From Aliivibrio sp. 1S175 (GTDB taxonomy: Bacteria; Pseudomonadota; Gammaproteobacteria; Enterobacterales; Vibrionaceae): a stretch of 64,000 bases of DNA. Where the stretch lies: NCBI RefSeq assembly GCF_001690985.1, contig NZ_MAJS01000079.1, positions 372,001 to 436,000 on the forward strand, in the 5' to 3' direction. The translations under genes and the position numbers were made by a program. This document shows, piece after piece, positions 36,408-48,425 of the stretch. Numbering within the stretch: position 1 is the first letter of the stretch; each line of letters begins with the position of its first letter. Under the pieces are notes generated by a model, which saw only the letters and a program-made list of their open reading frames with translations, was not told the origin of the DNA and did not search any database.

Positions 36408-37460
36408 ATGCAAGTATCCGATTTCCACTTTGAATTACCCGATGAACTTATTGCGCGTTACCCTCAACCTGAGCGTACGGCAAGTCGCCTATTACGATTA
36501 AATGGTAATAGCGGCGAATTAGTTGATGGTCAGTTTACTGATGTGCTTGATTTAGTGCAGAGCGGTGATCTTGTTGTTTTTAATAATACTCGTGTTATTC
36601 CTGCGCGTATGTTCGGTGTAAAAGCATCTGGTGGAAAACTGGAAGTTTTGGTTGAGCGTGTGCTTGATGAACATTCTGTATTAGCTCACGTTCGTTGTTC
36701 TAAATCGCCAAAACCAGGAAATCAATTGTGGTTAGGTGAGAATCAAGAATACGAAGCGGAGATGGTTGCTCGTCATGACACCTTGTTTGAAATTCGTTTC
36801 ACTTCAGAAAAGAAAGTACTAGATATTTTGGATGAGATTGGTCACATGCCATTACCTCCTTATATCGATCGTCCTGATGAAGATGCAGATAAAGAGCGCT
36901 ACCAAACGGTTTATAATGAAAAACCGGGTGCTGTTGCTGCTCCAACCGCTGGGTTACACTTTGATACAGACATTTTAGAAAAAATGAAAGCAAAAGGCGT
37001 AGAATTTGCTTACGTTACTCTTCATGTCGGTGCTGGTACATTCCAACCTGTTCGTGTTGATAATATTTTAGAACACCACATGCATTCTGAATACGCTGAA
37101 GTATCTCAAGAAGTCGTTGATGCGGTTAACGCAACAAAGGCGCGTGGTGGTCGTGTTATTTCTGTCGGCACAACGTCAGTGCGTTCTTTAGAAAGCGCTG
37201 CTCAACATGCGTTAAAACAAGGCACAGAGTTAGCCCCATTTTTTGATGATACAGAAATATTTATTTACCCAGGGTATGAATTCCAAGTTGTTGACGCATT
37301 AGTGACAAACTTCCATTTACCGGAGTCTACTCTTATCATGCTTGTCAGTGCTTTTGCTGGCTATGAAAATACGATGAAAGCGTATGAGCAAGCGGTGAAT
37401 AATCAATACCGTTTCTTTAGTTACGGTGATGCGATGTTTATTACAAAAAAAACAGCGTAA
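36408..37460 (+). CDS. queA: tRNA preQ1 ribosyltransferase-isomerase QueA
   Basis: 350 residues. Transfers and isomerises the ribosyl part of S-adenosylmethionine onto preQ1-modified tRNA, giving epoxyqueuosine. Sequence marks are [49 protein letters not shown] and the terminal [12 protein letters not shown]. The next gene, tgt, catalyses the preceding step of queuosine synthesis. The 188-bp gap between them contains an inverted repeat, so the two may have separate promoters. Confidence 0.96.
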   Translation: MQVSDFHFELPDELIARYPQPERTASRLLRLNGNSGELVDGQFTDVLDLVQSGDLVVFNNTRVIPARMFGVKASGGKLEVLVERVLDEHSVLAHVRCSKSPKPGNQLWLGENQEYEAEMVARHDTLFEIRFTSEKKVLDILDEIGHMPLPPYIDRPDEDADKERYQTVYNEKPGAVAAPTAGLHFDTDILEKMKAKGVEFAYVTLHVGAGTFQPVRVDNILEHHMHSEYAEVSQEVVDAVNATKARGGRVISVGTTSVRSLESAAQHALKQGTELAPFFDDTEIFIYPGYEFQVVDALVTNFHLPESTLIMLVSAFAGYENTMKAYEQAVNNQYRFFSYGDAMFITKKTA

Positions 37461-37538
37461 CAAAGGTAAGCTAACGTACCATATAAATTCAAATTTCACT
37501 CACGGAACCAGTGAAATAGGAAAACTGGATGTTTTCAA

Positions 37539-37570
37539 CTAGGTTGACAAAAGAACGATTGTTAACCTAG
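37539..37570. repeat. Inverted repeat between queA and tgt
   Basis: CTAGGTTGACAA (37539-37550) and TTGTTAACCTAG (37559-37570) pair at 11 of 12 positions with an eight-nt loop. There is no T-run. It lies 79 bp before tgt and could be an operator or a weak mRNA hairpin. It includes a TTGACA hexamer. Confidence 0.45.
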
Positions 37571-37597
37571 CGGTGCATCATTAAACCTATTTAGTGA

Positions 37598-38776
<1,179 letters not shown>

Positions 38777-38871
38777 AAACAGAGTTATCACCCATATATC
38801 TAAAGGGATATGTGTATGGTCACATTTTAGAAACCGGAAATTAGAAACTAGATTAACGAGGACGTTATTAA

Positions 38872-39204
38872 ATGAATTTTTTCTCTCAAGCTCATGCAGC
38901 TGGTGAAGCAGGGGCACAAGGCGGTGGCATGCAAATGTTTATCATGCTGGGTATGTTTGCTGTTATCTTTTACTTTATGATTTATCGCCCACAAGCGAAA
39001 CGTCAAAAAGAGCACAAAAATCTAATGTCTTCTATGGGTAAGGGTGATGAAGTCCTTACTGCAGGCGGTTTAGTGGGTAAAATCACTAAGGCATCTGAAG
39101 AAAATGATTACATCGTAATTGAGCTAAACGCGAATAACGAAGTGACTATTAAAAAGGATTTTGTTTCAGCAGTTCTGCCAAAGGGCACGCTGAAATCATT
39201 ATAA
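38872..39204 (+). CDS. yajC: Preprotein translocase subunit YajC
   Basis: 110-residue single-span membrane protein. An N-terminal segment with Gly/Ala-rich residues is followed by the transmembrane helix (about 22-42, MFIMLGMFAVIFYFMIYRPQAKRQKEH). The soluble domain then contains GKGDEVLTAGGLVGKITKA. It associates with SecDF. A weak hairpin separates it from secD. Confidence 0.95.
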   Translation: MNFFSQAHAAGEAGAQGGGMQMFIMLGMFAVIFYFMIYRPQAKRQKEHKNLMSSMGKGDEVLTAGGLVGKITKASEENDYIVIELNANNEVTIKKDFVSAVLPKGTLKSL

Positions 39205-39210
39205 AAACTG

Positions 39211-39240
39211 TACCCTCTAACTTCGGTTAGGGGGTATTTT
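39211..39240 (+). terminator. Weak hairpin between yajC and secD
   Basis: TACCCTCTAA/TTAGGGGGTA-type stem around CTTCGG, followed by TTTTT. One mispair and the position 18 bp before the secD start suggest partial attenuation, not a full stop, as secD has no separate promoter that I can see. Confidence 0.55.
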
Positions 39241-39257
39241 TCATTAAGGACATCGCT

Positions 39258-41114
39258 GTGCTAAACCGTTTCCCTTTATGGAAGTATTTGATGGTAGTCT
39301 CAGTACTACTGATTGCCGCGTTATACGCACTTCCAAACCTTTATGGTGAAGATCCAGCCGTTCAAATCACGGGTAGCCGTGGTACTGAGGTTCAAACCTC
39401 TACGCTGGATGTTGTCGCTGAAAATTTAAAAAACAACGACATTGCTTATAAGTCTATTGCATTCGAAAATGGCAGTGTACTTGTTCGCTTTAATGATACT
39501 GATTCTCAAATCAGTGCTCGAGATATTATCAATCAATCACTAGGTAAAGATTACGTAGTGGCACTAAACCTTGCAGCATTAACTCCTGATTGGCTAACTT
39601 CTATTGGTGCTGCTCCAATGAAATTAGGTCTTGATCTTCGTGGCGGAGTGCACTTCTTAATGGAAGTGGATATGGATGCCGCAATGAGCAAACTCATTGG
39701 GCAACAACAAGAATCTTTCCGTACCGATTTACGTGAAGCAAAAATTCGTTATCGTGCGATTCGTGAATCAGGCAAAGATGCAGTTGAAGTTATTTTACGT
39801 GATGAAGATCAGTTAGCAGAAGCTAAAAAAATGCTGTCTGATACTCATCGTGATATGACGTTTGTTGATTCAGAAGTAAATGGTCAATTTAAGCTAGTTG
39901 CTAAGTTTACAGATCAACGTTTACAAGAGATTCGTAACTACGCAGTTGAGCAAAATATTACGATTATTCGTAACCGTGTTAACGAACTTGGTGTTGCTGA
40001 ACCATTAGTTCAACGTCAAGGCGCTAGTCGTATTGTGGTTGAATTACCAGGTGTTCAAGATACCGCTCGTGCAAAAGAAATTTTAGGTGCAACAGCAACG
40101 CTTGAATTCCGTGAAGTCGATGATAAAGCGGATTTATCAGCAGCAGCTAGTGGCCGAGCACCTGCGGGCAGCGAAATTAAAGAAGATCGCGATGGTCGTC
40201 CTGTTGTTCTGAAAAAACGTATTATTCTGGGTGGAGCAAGCATTACTGATGCAAGCTCAAGCGCTGATGAATATGGTCGACCACAAGTCAACATCTCACT
40301 GGATAGTGAAGGTGGTAGTAAGATGACTGCATTTTCTCGTAAAAATATCGGCAAGCTAATGGCTACCGTATTTACAGAGTATAAAGACAGCGGTCGTCGC
40401 ACACCTGAAGGTCGCGTTATTCTTGCTAAAACAGAAGAAGTGATTAACCAAGCAACCATTCAATCTGCATTGGGTCGTAGTTTCCGAATTACGGGTATCG
40501 ACTCTCAGGCTGAAGCTCATAACCTTGCGTTACTACTTCGTGCTGGTGCTCTAATTGCACCTATCTCGATTGTTGAAGAGCGTACGATTGGTCCATCTAT
40601 GGGTCAACAGAACATCGACATGGGTATTCAAGCATGTATCTGGGGTATGGTAGCTGTAATGCTATTCACTCTTGTTTATTACCGTGGTTTTGGTTTAGTC
40701 GCTAACTTGGCTCTTGCTGCTAACTTGGTGTTAATTATTGGCGTTATGTCAATGATCCCAGGCGCAACAATGACCTTACCTGGTATTGCAGGTATTGTCT
40801 TAACCGTTGGTATGGCCGTCGATGCAAACGTCCTTATTTTTGAACGTATTCGTGAAGAATTAAGAGACGGGCGTAATCCACAACAAGCAATCCATCAAGG
40901 TTATGCGAATGCATTTAGTACTATTGCCGATGCAAACATTACAACATTAATTACAGCAATTATTTTGTTTGCTGTTGGTACTGGTGCAATTAAAGGCTTC
41001 GCGGTAACGCTGTCTATTGGTATTTTGACTTCAATGTTTACGGCTATTGTAGGTACTCGTTGTATTATTAACTTAGTTTACGGCGGCAAGCGCGTAGACA
41101 AATTGTCGATCTAA
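39258..41114 (+). CDS. secD: Protein translocase subunit SecD
   Basis: 618 residues with six predicted membrane spans. The first (about 7-25) is followed by a large periplasmic domain with [21 protein letters not shown] and the P1 domains. The RND-type membrane half starts near residue 450 and carries [21 protein letters not shown], whose Asp takes part in proton-driven release of exported proteins. It starts with GTG at 39258, eight bases after AAGGA. secF follows after 13 bp. Confidence 0.96.
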   Translation: MLNRFPLWKYLMVVSVLLIAALYALPNLYGEDPAVQITGSRGTEVQTSTLDVVAENLKNNDIAYKSIAFENGSVLVRFNDTDSQISARDIINQSLGKDYVVALNLAALTPDWLTSIGAAPMKLGLDLRGGVHFLMEVDMDAAMSKLIGQQQESFRTDLREAKIRYRAIRESGKDAVEVILRDEDQLAEAKKMLSDTHRDMTFVDSEVNGQFKLVAKFTDQRLQEIRNYAVEQNITIIRNRVNELGVAEPLVQRQGASRIVVELPGVQDTARAKEILGATATLEFREVDDKADLSAAASGRAPAGSEIKEDRDGRPVVLKKRIILGGASITDASSSADEYGRPQVNISLDSEGGSKMTAFSRKNIGKLMATVFTEYKDSGRRTPEGRVILAKTEEVINQATIQSALGRSFRITGIDSQAEAHNLALLLRAGALIAPISIVEERTIGPSMGQQNIDMGIQACIWGMVAVMLFTLVYYRGFGLVANLALAANLVLIIGVMSMIPGATMTLPGIAGIVLTVGMAVDANVLIFERIREELRDGRNPQQAIHQGYANAFSTIADANITTLITAIILFAVGTGAIKGFAVTLSIGILTSMFTAIVGTRCIINLVYGGKRVDKLSI

Positions 41115-41127
41115 GGGAATATTTGTC

Positions 41128-42078
41128 ATGTTTCAAATAATGAAAGCAGAGAAAACGATCGACTTTATGCGTTGGTCTAAGCCTGCCTTTCTTTTCTCCA
41201 TGCTGATGATTGTAGCCTCGCTTGCTACGCTATCAACAAAGTGGTTGAATTGGGGGTTAGATTTTACCGGTGGTACGCTAATTGAAGTGGGTTTTGAGCA
41301 GCCAGCTCAATTACAAGATATTCGTGGTGCATTAGAAGCAAAAGGCTTTGGAGATGCAACAGTACAAAACTTCGGTACTGCACGTGATGTTATTGTTCGT
41401 CTTCAACCTCGTGAAGGGATTAAAGGGGAAGAGTTAGGTAACCAAATCATTAGTGCAATTAAAGAAGGCACGGGTGATCAAGTTGAGATGCGTCGTATTG
41501 AGTTTGTTGGCCCTAATGTGGGTGATGAACTAACAGAGGCGGGTGGTTTAGCTATTCTGGTGTCTTTGTTATGTATCTTGGCTTATGTTTCTATTCGTTT
41601 CCAATGGCGTTTAGCTGCGGGTGCGGTATTAGCATTGGCCCATGATATTATCATTACGCTCGGTATCTTTTCATTCTTACAAATTGAAGTTGATTTAACG
41701 ATTATCGCGGCACTACTAACGGTAGTGGGGTACTCCTTGAATGATACTATCGTTGTGTTTGACCGGATCCGTGAAAACTTCTTGAAGATGCGTAAAGGTG
41801 CTTCTGAAGAGATAATGAATGATTCAATTACCCAAACGTTGAGCCGAACATTGATTACATCAGCAACGACTTTGTTTGTGGTTATCGCATTGTTTGTTCA
41901 AGGCGGGGCAATGATTCATGGTTTTGCTTTAGCACTACTATTGGGTATTACTGTTGGTACGTATTCTTCTATCTACGTAGCTTCTGCATTGGCTCTTAAA
42001 TTAGGTATTACACGTGAACACCTAATGCCAACACCTATCGATAAAGAAGGTGAGGAAGAATTTGAAGAAATGCCTTAA
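41128..42078 (+). CDS. secF: Protein translocase subunit SecF
   Basis: 316 residues. The first span is about 20-38. LDFTGGTLIEVGF is the periplasmic signature. The membrane half follows with VVGYSLNDTIVVFDRIRENF, the counterpart of the SecD motif. The C-terminal tail is acidic (KEGEEEFEEMP). It forms a complex with SecD and YajC that uses the proton gradient (or sodium gradient in marine vibrios; which applies here is not visible) to finish secretion. A strong terminator follows. Confidence 0.96.
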   Translation: MFQIMKAEKTIDFMRWSKPAFLFSMLMIVASLATLSTKWLNWGLDFTGGTLIEVGFEQPAQLQDIRGALEAKGFGDATVQNFGTARDVIVRLQPREGIKGEELGNQIISAIKEGTGDQVEMRRIEFVGPNVGDELTEAGGLAILVSLLCILAYVSIRFQWRLAAGAVLALAHDIIITLGIFSFLQIEVDLTIIAALLTVVGYSLNDTIVVFDRIRENFLKMRKGASEEIMNDSITQTLSRTLITSATTLFVVIALFVQGGAMIHGFALALLLGITVGTYSSIYVASALALKLGITREHLMPTPIDKEGEEEFEEMP

Positions 42079-42103
42079 TCGGTAATTTTAATATTCTGCT
42101 CAT

Positions 42104-42137
42104 AAAAAATGGACCGTAATGGGTCCATTTTTTTATA
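42104..42137. terminator. Terminator of yajC-secDF, bidirectional
   Basis: Perfect AAAAAATGGACC/GGTCCATTTTTT stem with a six-nt loop, placed between the convergent secF and yaeH genes. Confidence 0.9.
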
Positions 42138-42151
42138 GTTAAAAGTAGTAT

Positions 42152-42532
42152 TTAAAGCTTATCTAAATCTCGTTCTATCTCTTCAATTTTACTCGCCACA
42201 ACTTTTTCTAAATGGCGTAGATCGTTGAGTATTTTCTTTTTCACATCGGCAGGTGTTTCTTTTTCTGGACGTGTAATTTTATTTAACTCATCAATAATAA
42301 GAGTTAGGTTACGATTAATTTCGGTTGTTTCTTTATAACGGTGAGTACCACCATCGACTAAGACATTTTTTACTTGGCGTGGGTATTTAAACTTGACGCT
42401 TTTAGCAAATAATTCCCCTTTTTGCTTACCAAAGTAAATTTTTAATACATCTTTGTGGGCTTCTTGACGTAAAGAGTAACGTTCTATTTTTCCTGGTTCT
42501 GAAATTCCAAGGCTAACTAAGTGTGGGTACAT
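42152..42532 (-). CDS. yaeH: YaeH-like protein (UPF0325/DUF3461)
   Basis: 126 residues, closely similar to E. coli Yae[26 protein letters not shown], then [24 protein letters not shown] and [12 protein letters not shown]. The function is unknown. In E. coli the gene also lies near dapD-glnD, so the neighbourhood is conserved. The protein is basic in its middle and helical at its C-terminus ([12 protein letters not shown]). Confidence 0.9.
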   Translation of the reverse strand: MYPHLVSLGISEPGKIERYSLRQEAHKDVLKIYFGKQKGELFAKSVKFKYPRQVKNVLVDGGTHRYKETTEINRNLTLIIDELNKITRPEKETPADVKKKILNDLRHLEKVVASKIEEIERDLDKL

Positions 42533-42655
42533 GGTTTACTCCATTGTTATTATCTTGTTGTTTCAATCTTCATCTAAGATAAAGAGGATGACAAATAGCG
42601 TTAAACAAACTTGTGGTGTAGATCTGCTAAGTTTAAATATAGTTGTTTAAACCGC

Positions 42656-45277
42656 TTAATTTATTAAATTATCTACATTTTCAATGAGCGCTGCTTTTAG
42701 CTCGTCTTGTTTATCTTCATCAAGTCTTCCTCCTACATCAGAGGTTAGAATGAAAAGATCTTCTGCACGTTCACCAATAGTGGTGATCTTTGCTGCGTGA
42801 AGATTTACACCTAAACGTGCAAAAGTTGCCCCGACGGTTGCTAGTAAACCTGGAGTATCTAATGCTACGAATTCCATCAAAGTGCGTTTCCCCGTTTTTG
42901 TTGGAAGAAATTCCATGCGAGTCTTAACGGTAAAATGCTGTAATTGACGTGGTGGACGACGAGTTTTAATGTGCGTTTCTTGAGTTTCGAGCTCCACTGC
43001 ATACAGTTGATCGATTAAACGTTGCTGTCTATCTTCATCAATAGGGTCGTCATTTTGGTCAAGAACCATAAAGGTATCAATGGCATAGCCATCTTTGCTC
43101 GACATTATTTGTGCGTCATAGATAGTAATGCTTCGTCTATCAAGCTCTGCTGCAACAGTAGCAAAAAGATGCGCCTGGTCTTTGCTGTAAATGAAAATTT
43201 CAGTGCCACCGCGCGTTGCATTTTTACTGATAAGTATTAATGATTCTTCTTTATTTTTGTGCTGAAGAAGATTACTTGCATGCCATGTAATTTGCTGATG
43301 TGTGTGACGTAAAAAATAATCAGCTTTAAATCGACGCCATAAGTCTTCAACTTGCCATTGAGTAAAACCCTCGGCACGTAATTGAGCTGAAGCCATATGT
43401 TGATTGTGTCGAATACGATCACGCATATCTGGTGGATTTTCTAAACCACGGCGTAATGCTCGCTGAGTCGCATTATATAAATCCGCGATCAGTGAACGTT
43501 TCCAACTGTTCCATAGGTCTGGGTTTGTTGCACTAATATCAGCAACAGTAAGACATACTAAATAGTCTAAACGTTCTTCATCTCTAACTTGTTTTGCAAA
43601 TTCAGTAATAACATCTGGGTCATAAATATCACGGCGTTGAGCGGTGACAGACATTAATAAATGGCTTTTAACTAACCAAGATACAAGGTTTGCTTCTGGT
43701 TTTGATAATCCATGATGGATACAAAATTCATAAGCATCAATAGCGCCGAGTTCTGAATGGTCACCACCGCGGCCTTTCGCTATATCATGGAAAATAGCCG
43801 CAATAATCAATAGCTCTTTTTTGTTTATTTTTGGGTACACTTCGCAACATATTGGGTGTTTTTGTCGATTTTCAGGGTTTGAAAATGTATTAATATGATT
43901 TAATAAACGCATACTGTGTTCATCAACGGTGTAGGCATGAAAAAGGTCAAACTGCATTTGGCCTACAATTTGACTCCATTGCGGCAAGTATGCAGAAAGT
44001 ACACCTAATCGATGCATAACACTGAATGCTTTATGAAGTGCATTAGGGTGCTGGGTTAGGCGAATAAACTTATCTCTAGCTTCTGGAATTTCACATAAAA
44101 AGCGATTAAGCCTGCGGCGTGCGGTACGCAATTGGCGCATTGTCGGTGGGGCAACCCCTTCAATGGTTGAGTCATTTGCTATAAGTAAAAACATATCAAG
44201 GATGGTATCAGGACGAGCTTGAAATAATGCCGGTTTTCTTGCTTCAATTAAACGGCCGCGACGCTGAAAATCCTCATTAATAATAATGGCTTTTTCTTGT
44301 TCACCTTGATGGATAATGGCTTCGTCAAAAATCTTTAATAACATGCTATTAAGTTCGGCAACGCGGCGCAGTGTGCGATAAAATTCTTTCATCATACGTT
44401 CAACGCCACGATTCCCCTCACCAATAAAGCCTAAGCGTTCAGCCACTTGTGGTTGATGCCCAAAAGTAAGGCGATTGTCATAACGTTTAAGTTCAATATG
44501 TAAGGCAAAGCGAACGCGCCATAGGAATTCTTGGCATTCAAGCAATTCTCGATATTCAGCGTCCGTTAAAAAGCCAGCTTGGCTCATTTCTAAAAGAGAA
44601 GTTGCACCAAAATGACGTCGAGCAATCCAGCTTAATGTGTGGATATCTCGTAACCCTCCAGGGCTGGATTTTATGTCTGGTTCTAGGTTGTAAGTCGTAT
44701 CATGATAGCGGCTATGACGCTTCTTCTGTTCATCAATTTTAGCTTGATAAAAAGCGTCACTAGGCCAGAAACTGTCAGAGTGAATACTGAGTTTTAGTTT
44801 ATGAGCAAACTCTTTATCACCACAAATATAACGGGATTCTTGAAGGTTCGTTGCAACCGTTAGGTCACTTTTCCCTATTTCTATGCATTCATTTAAAGAG
44901 CGAACGCTATGGCCAACCTCTAATTTCAAATCCCAAAGTAAGGTGACAAATGCACTGACTTTTTGGCAAAAGGAATCACTCGGACTGTCATTACTTAAAA
45001 TTAATATATCGATATCAGATAAAGGATGAAGCTCACTACGACCATAGCCACCAACGGCAATTAATGTTGTTTTTGATAACTTTTCAAATTCAAAAAAACG
45101 CCACAACCGCGACAGTAGTTGATCAAAATAGAAAGATCGTTCAAAAACCAAATCTGAAACAGGCACGTTTTGCTGGAAAGATGTAATTTGGTGTTGAGAT
45201 AAGAATGCGAGCTGTTGTTTTAATTCAGCAATTGTCAATTGTTGGTCGGATAAGGCAAGAGGAGATGTATAATTCAT
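42656..45277 (-). CDS. glnD: PII uridylyltransferase/uridylyl-removing enzyme GlnD
   Basis: 873 residues in the full GlnD layout. The nucleotidyltransferase domain carries GGYGRSELHPLSDIDILIL (about 73-92). An HD hydrolase domain follows (HDIAKGRGGDHSELGA, about 496-512), then two C-terminal ACT domains that sense glutamine (beginning near 690 and 800). The enzyme modifies PII proteins (GlnB/GlnK) and is the primary nitrogen sensor. It follows map in the same direction, with a UUCG-loop terminator between them. Confidence 0.96.
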   Translation of the reverse strand: MNYTSPLALSDQQLTIAELKQQLAFLSQHQITSFQQNVPVSDLVFERSFYFDQLLSRLWRFFEFEKLSKTTLIAVGGYGRSELHPLSDIDILILSNDSPSDSFCQKVSAFVTLLWDLKLEVGHSVRSLNECIEIGKSDLTVATNLQESRYICGDKEFAHKLKLSIHSDSFWPSDAFYQAKIDEQKKRHSRYHDTTYNLEPDIKSSPGGLRDIHTLSWIARRHFGATSLLEMSQAGFLTDAEYRELLECQEFLWRVRFALHIELKRYDNRLTFGHQPQVAERLGFIGEGNRGVERMMKEFYRTLRRVAELNSMLLKIFDEAIIHQGEQEKAIIINEDFQRRGRLIEARKPALFQARPDTILDMFLLIANDSTIEGVAPPTMRQLRTARRRLNRFLCEIPEARDKFIRLTQHPNALHKAFSVMHRLGVLSAYLPQWSQIVGQMQFDLFHAYTVDEHSMRLLNHINTFSNPENRQKHPICCEVYPKINKKELLIIAAIFHDIAKGRGGDHSELGAIDAYEFCIHHGLSKPEANLVSWLVKSHLLMSVTAQRRDIYDPDVITEFAKQVRDEERLDYLVCLTVADISATNPDLWNSWKRSLIADLYNATQRALRRGLENPPDMRDRIRHNQHMASAQLRAEGFTQWQVEDLWRRFKADYFLRHTHQQITWHASNLLQHKNKEESLILISKNATRGGTEIFIYSKDQAHLFATVAAELDRRSITIYDAQIMSSKDGYAIDTFMVLDQNDDPIDEDRQQRLIDQLYAVELETQETHIKTRRPPRQLQHFTVKTRMEFLPTKTGKRTLMEFVALDTPGLLATVGATFARLGVNLHAAKITTIGERAEDLFILTSDVGGRLDEDKQDELKAALIENVDNLIN

Positions 45278-45292
45278 AGCAATCCCTGCTGA

Positions 45293-45321
45293 TAAAAAAA
45301 CAGAAGACCGAAGCCTTCTGT
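45293..45321 (-). terminator. UUCG-loop terminator between map and glnD
   Basis: Minus strand ACAGAAGGC-TTCG-GTCTTCTGT: a nine-pair stem with one G-U, closed by a TTCG tetraloop, then T7. It should end map transcripts or attenuate entry into glnD. Confidence 0.88.
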
Positions 45322-45332
45322 TTATTTCATTA

Positions 45333-46160
45333 TTATTTGTTATTCATGTGTCTAGGAATACTTTCTTCAGCTCGAAGTGTTAGTACTTCACACCCTGTTT
45401 CAGTGACTAAAATAGTGTGCTCCCATTGAGCGGTATTTTTGCCGTCACCTGTATAAACTGTCCAACCATCATTGTCATCTTGTAGACAACCAAATTTACC
45501 TAAGTTAATCATTGGTTCGATAGTGAATGCCATACCTGCTTTTAGTACAGTACGATCATTATTCTTATAATGAACGACTTGTGGTTCTTCATGGAATTTA
45601 GAACCTATACCATGACCGCAGTAATCACGAACGATAGAGCATTTTGGTGTAGTGCCCTTGATGTACTTTTGAATAGCAGTACCAATTTCACCCAGTTTTA
45701 CACCAGGTTTTACTTTTCGCATGCCTACATACAGACTTTCTTGTGCAATTAAGCATAAGCGTTTATCTGTTGAGCTAACGTCACCAATTAAAAACATCTT
45801 AGATGTATCGCCGTGGTAACCATCTTTGATTACTGTAATGTCGATATTAAGAATATCACCGTCTTTTAGTACTGCTGGTTTAGTAAAACCATTGTATTGC
45901 TCATCTTGTGTTGCCGGAATGCCGTGGCACACAATGTGATTGATTGAGGTACAAATAGATTTAGGAAAACCATGGTAGTTCAGTGGCGCAGGAATAGCAC
46001 CTTGTACTTCAGTAATATGCTTGTGGCAAATTTGGTCAAGTTCTTCAGTTGTTACCCCAGCTTTTACGAAGGGTTCAATCATTTCAAGTACTTCTGCGGC
46101 TAATTGGCCGGCAACGCGCATTTTTTCAATTTCTGCAGCGCTTTTAATATTTACTGACAT
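45333..46160 (-). CDS. map: Methionine aminopeptidase type I
   Basis: 275 residues against 264 in E. coli. Removes the N-terminal methionine from new proteins. Metal-binding and substrate residues are visible: NHIVCHGIP, ILNIDITVIKDGYHGDTSKMF (two Asp ligands), RDYCGHGIGSKFHEEPQVVHY (His ligand), FTIEPMIN (Glu ligand) and the terminal EHTILVTETGCEVLT. It is divergent from rpsB, as in E. coli. Confidence 0.96.
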   Translation of the reverse strand: MSVNIKSAAEIEKMRVAGQLAAEVLEMIEPFVKAGVTTEELDQICHKHITEVQGAIPAPLNYHGFPKSICTSINHIVCHGIPATQDEQYNGFTKPAVLKDGDILNIDITVIKDGYHGDTSKMFLIGDVSSTDKRLCLIAQESLYVGMRKVKPGVKLGEIGTAIQKYIKGTTPKCSIVRDYCGHGIGSKFHEEPQVVHYKNNDRTVLKAGMAFTIEPMINLGKFGCLQDDNDGWTVYTGDGKNTAQWEHTILVTETGCEVLTLRAEESIPRHMNNK

Positions 46161-46527
46161 GGGCTTTTCTCTATCTAGAAATAAATCGTTCTGGTTAAAC
46201 GATAATTGTTCTTAGTTTACCTAGGCTGTGTTTATCTTTCAATATGAAGAAGAATGAAAAATAATTCTTGTTTAAAAGGAATTCAGAATGATTTTTTTGA
46301 AAATAGTAGATTTTAACGGCGTTTTTATGGTATAAAGCGCGCCGGATTGGTTAACTATTGTTTGATGCAATGGTATGCCAAATCCAACATACTTTTATCT
46401 TAAATCACACACATATCGTCACGCAGTCTGGGGTGCTCAATTTTTTGATTATTTTAATCAATTGGTTAGGGTCGGATTATTAGCGGGATATGTGGAGGCC
46501 TAACCCCACTAACAGAGGAATTCTCAA
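46161..46527 (+). promoter_or_regulatory. rpsB promoter and long S2 leader
   Basis: A 367-bp gap. A TATAAA -10 at 46331-46336 is preceded by TGG (extended -10) and followed by the GC-rich discriminator GCGCGCC, the hallmark of stringently controlled ribosomal promoters. I find no good -35. The leader from about 46343 to the ATG would be some 185 nt. In E. coli and relatives the rpsB leader binds S2 and represses rpsB-tsf. Stretches such as GGGGTGCTC and GGAGGCCTAACCCC are candidates for the folded element, which I cannot fold reliably by eye. Confidence 0.6.
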
Positions 46528-47259
46528 ATGGCAACTGTATCAATGCGCGATATGCTTAAAGCTGGTGTTCACTTCGGTCACCAAACTCGTTACTGGAACC
46601 CAAAAATGAAGCCATTCATCTTTGGTGCTCGTAATAAAGTTCATATCATCAACTTAGAAAAAACGGTACCAATGTTCAACGAAGCTTTAGCAGAACTTGC
46701 TAAAATCGGTAGCAAAAAAGGTAAAGTTCTTTTCGTTGGTACTAAGCGCGCTGCATCTGAAGCTGTTAAAGAAGCTGCAATCAACAGTGACCAGTACTAC
46801 GTGAACAACCGTTGGTTAGGCGGCATGCTTACTAACTTTAAAACTGTTCGCCAGTCTATCAAGCGTTTAAAAGAATACGAAGTGCAAGCTCAAGACGGTA
46901 CTTTCGAGCAAATCACTAAGAAAGAAGCGCTAATGCGTACGCGTAGCATGGAAAAACTAGAGAAATCTCTAGGCGGTATCAAAAACATGAACGGTCTTCC
47001 TGACGCGTTATTTGTTATCGATGCTGATCACGAGCACATTGCAGTTAAAGAAGCAAACAACCTAGGTATCCCAGTATTTGCTGTTGTTGATACTAACTCA
47101 AACCCAGATGGCGTTGACTACATTATCCCAGGTAACGATGACGCAATCCGCGCAATCCAACTTTACCTGAACGCTGCTGCTGATTCTGTAAAGTCTGGTC
47201 GTAACCAAGACGTTGCAGCTGCTGTAGCTGAAAAAGACGGTTTCGTAGAAGCTGAGTAA
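46528..47259 (+). CDS. rpsB: 30S ribosomal protein S2
   Basis: 243 residues. S2 binds the 30S head/body junction late in assembly and recruits S1. Family blocks: [95 protein letters not shown]. Codon usage is that of a highly expressed gene. GAGGAA precedes the ATG. It is the first gene of the rpsB-tsf unit. Confidence 0.98.
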   Translation: MATVSMRDMLKAGVHFGHQTRYWNPKMKPFIFGARNKVHIINLEKTVPMFNEALAELAKIGSKKGKVLFVGTKRAASEAVKEAAINSDQYYVNNRWLGGMLTNFKTVRQSIKRLKEYEVQAQDGTFEQITKKEALMRTRSMEKLEKSLGGIKNMNGLPDALFVIDADHEHIAVKEANNLGIPVFAVVDTNSNPDGVDYIIPGNDDAIRAIQLYLNAAADSVKSGRNQDVAAAVAEKDGFVEAE

Positions 47260-47298
47260 TTTTCGACTCGTCGAATTATTATTTGCTCCTAGTGAGTC

Positions 47299-47358
47299 TT
47301 TTAGTTTCGTAGTAAACTAAAAATAGTTAGCAGGGGCCCAATTTGGCCCCTGATTTTT
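47299..47358 (+). terminator. Tandem hairpins between rpsB and tsf
   Basis: Two consecutive structures: TTTTAGTTT/AAACTAAAA (47299-47322) and CAGGGGCC/GGCCCCTG (47331-47352) with a following ATTTTTAACTTTT. The second resembles an attenuator with an imperfect T-run. Partial termination here would lower tsf relative to rpsB. Confidence 0.6.
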
Positions 47359-47392
47359 AACTTTTAAACCTATTTATATTGAGGAATTGAGA

Positions 47393-48241
47393 ATGGCAAC
47401 TGTAACTGCTGCTCTAGTTAAAGAACTTCGTGAACGTACTGCTGCTGGTATGATGGAATGTAAGAAAGCACTTGTTGAAGCTGAAGGCGACATCGAGTTA
47501 GCAATCGAAAACATGCGTAAATCTGGCGCAGCAAAAGCGGCTAAAAAAGCAGGCAACATCGCTGCTGAAGGCACAATCATCATTAAAGAAGAAGCTGGCG
47601 TAGCCGTTCTTCTTGAAGTTAACTGCCAAACTGATTTCGTAGCTAAAGATGGCGGCTTCCTAGCGTTCGCTAACGAAGTTGCAGAAGTAGCTTTAGCAGA
47701 ACGTCTAAACGACATTACTGCTCTTCAAGCTAAATTTGAAGATGCTCGTATCGCTCTAGTTACTAAAATTGGCGAAAACATCAGCATCCGTCGCGTTCAA
47801 CTAGTTGAAGGCGTTGCATTGGCTTCTTACCGTCACGGCGAGAAAATCGGTGTTGTTGTTGCTGGTGAAGGTGCTGCTGAAACGCTTAAGCACATCGCTA
47901 TGCACGTTGCTGCTTCTAAGCCTGAATACGTTAACCCATCTGACGTACCTGCTGAAGTAGTAGAAAAAGAAAAAGCTGTTCAAGTTGAAATCGCTATGAA
48001 CGAAGGCAAACCTCAAGAAATCGCTGAGAAAATGGTTATTGGCCGTATGAAGAAATTCACGGGCGAAGTTTCTCTAACAGGTCAAGCTTTCATCATGGAA
48101 CCTAAGAAAACTGTTGCTGAAGTTCTTAAAGAGAACGGCGCATCAGTAACTAACTTCGTACGTTTAGAAGTTGGTGAAGGTATCGAGAAAGCTGTTGAAA
48201 TGAGCTTTGCTGATGAAGTAGCAGCGGTACAAAAAGGTTAA
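47393..48241 (+). CDS. tsf: Elongation factor Ts
   Basis: 282 residues. Exchanges GDP for GTP on EF-Tu. The N-terminal TDFVxxxx and core motifs are intact: [51 protein letters not shown] and [13 protein letters not shown] start at the ATG at 47393 ([10 protein letters not shown]), eight bases after GAGGAA. A TTG two codons upstream overlaps that site. It follows rpsB with an attenuator-like hairpin between them. Confidence 0.97.
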   Translation: MATVTAALVKELRERTAAGMMECKKALVEAEGDIELAIENMRKSGAAKAAKKAGNIAAEGTIIIKEEAGVAVLLEVNCQTDFVAKDGGFLAFANEVAEVALAERLNDITALQAKFEDARIALVTKIGENISIRRVQLVEGVALASYRHGEKIGVVVAGEGAAETLKHIAMHVAASKPEYVNPSDVPAEVVEKEKAVQVEIAMNEGKPQEIAEKMVIGRMKKFTGEVSLTGQAFIMEPKKTVAEVLKENGASVTNFVRLEVGEGIEKAVEMSFADEVAAVQKG

Positions 48242-48261
48242 TCCTTACGTATTGTTGATAA

Positions 48262-48292
48262 AAAAGACCGTGGCTTTGCTGCGGTCTTTTTG
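48262..48292 (+). terminator. Terminator of rpsB-tsf
   Basis: AAAAGACCG/CGGTCTTTT stem with an 11-nt loop and T5, about 20 bp past the tsf stop. Confidence 0.88.
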
Positions 48293-48425
48293 TGAAAGCG
48301 AACTAAAATCGATTAAAAATGATATGAGATAATAGTTGTAACCACTTATTATTAATTTATGTAAATAAGATTAATGTTAAATGGCTACAGTTATTTCGAC
48401 AACTCTTAGTGAAAAGGTAAGAACC

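Noticed and set aside
48381-48425. N-terminal extension of PyrH from the ATG at 48381
   Set aside because: No ribosome-binding site and no match to the family start. The ATG at 48426 has both.
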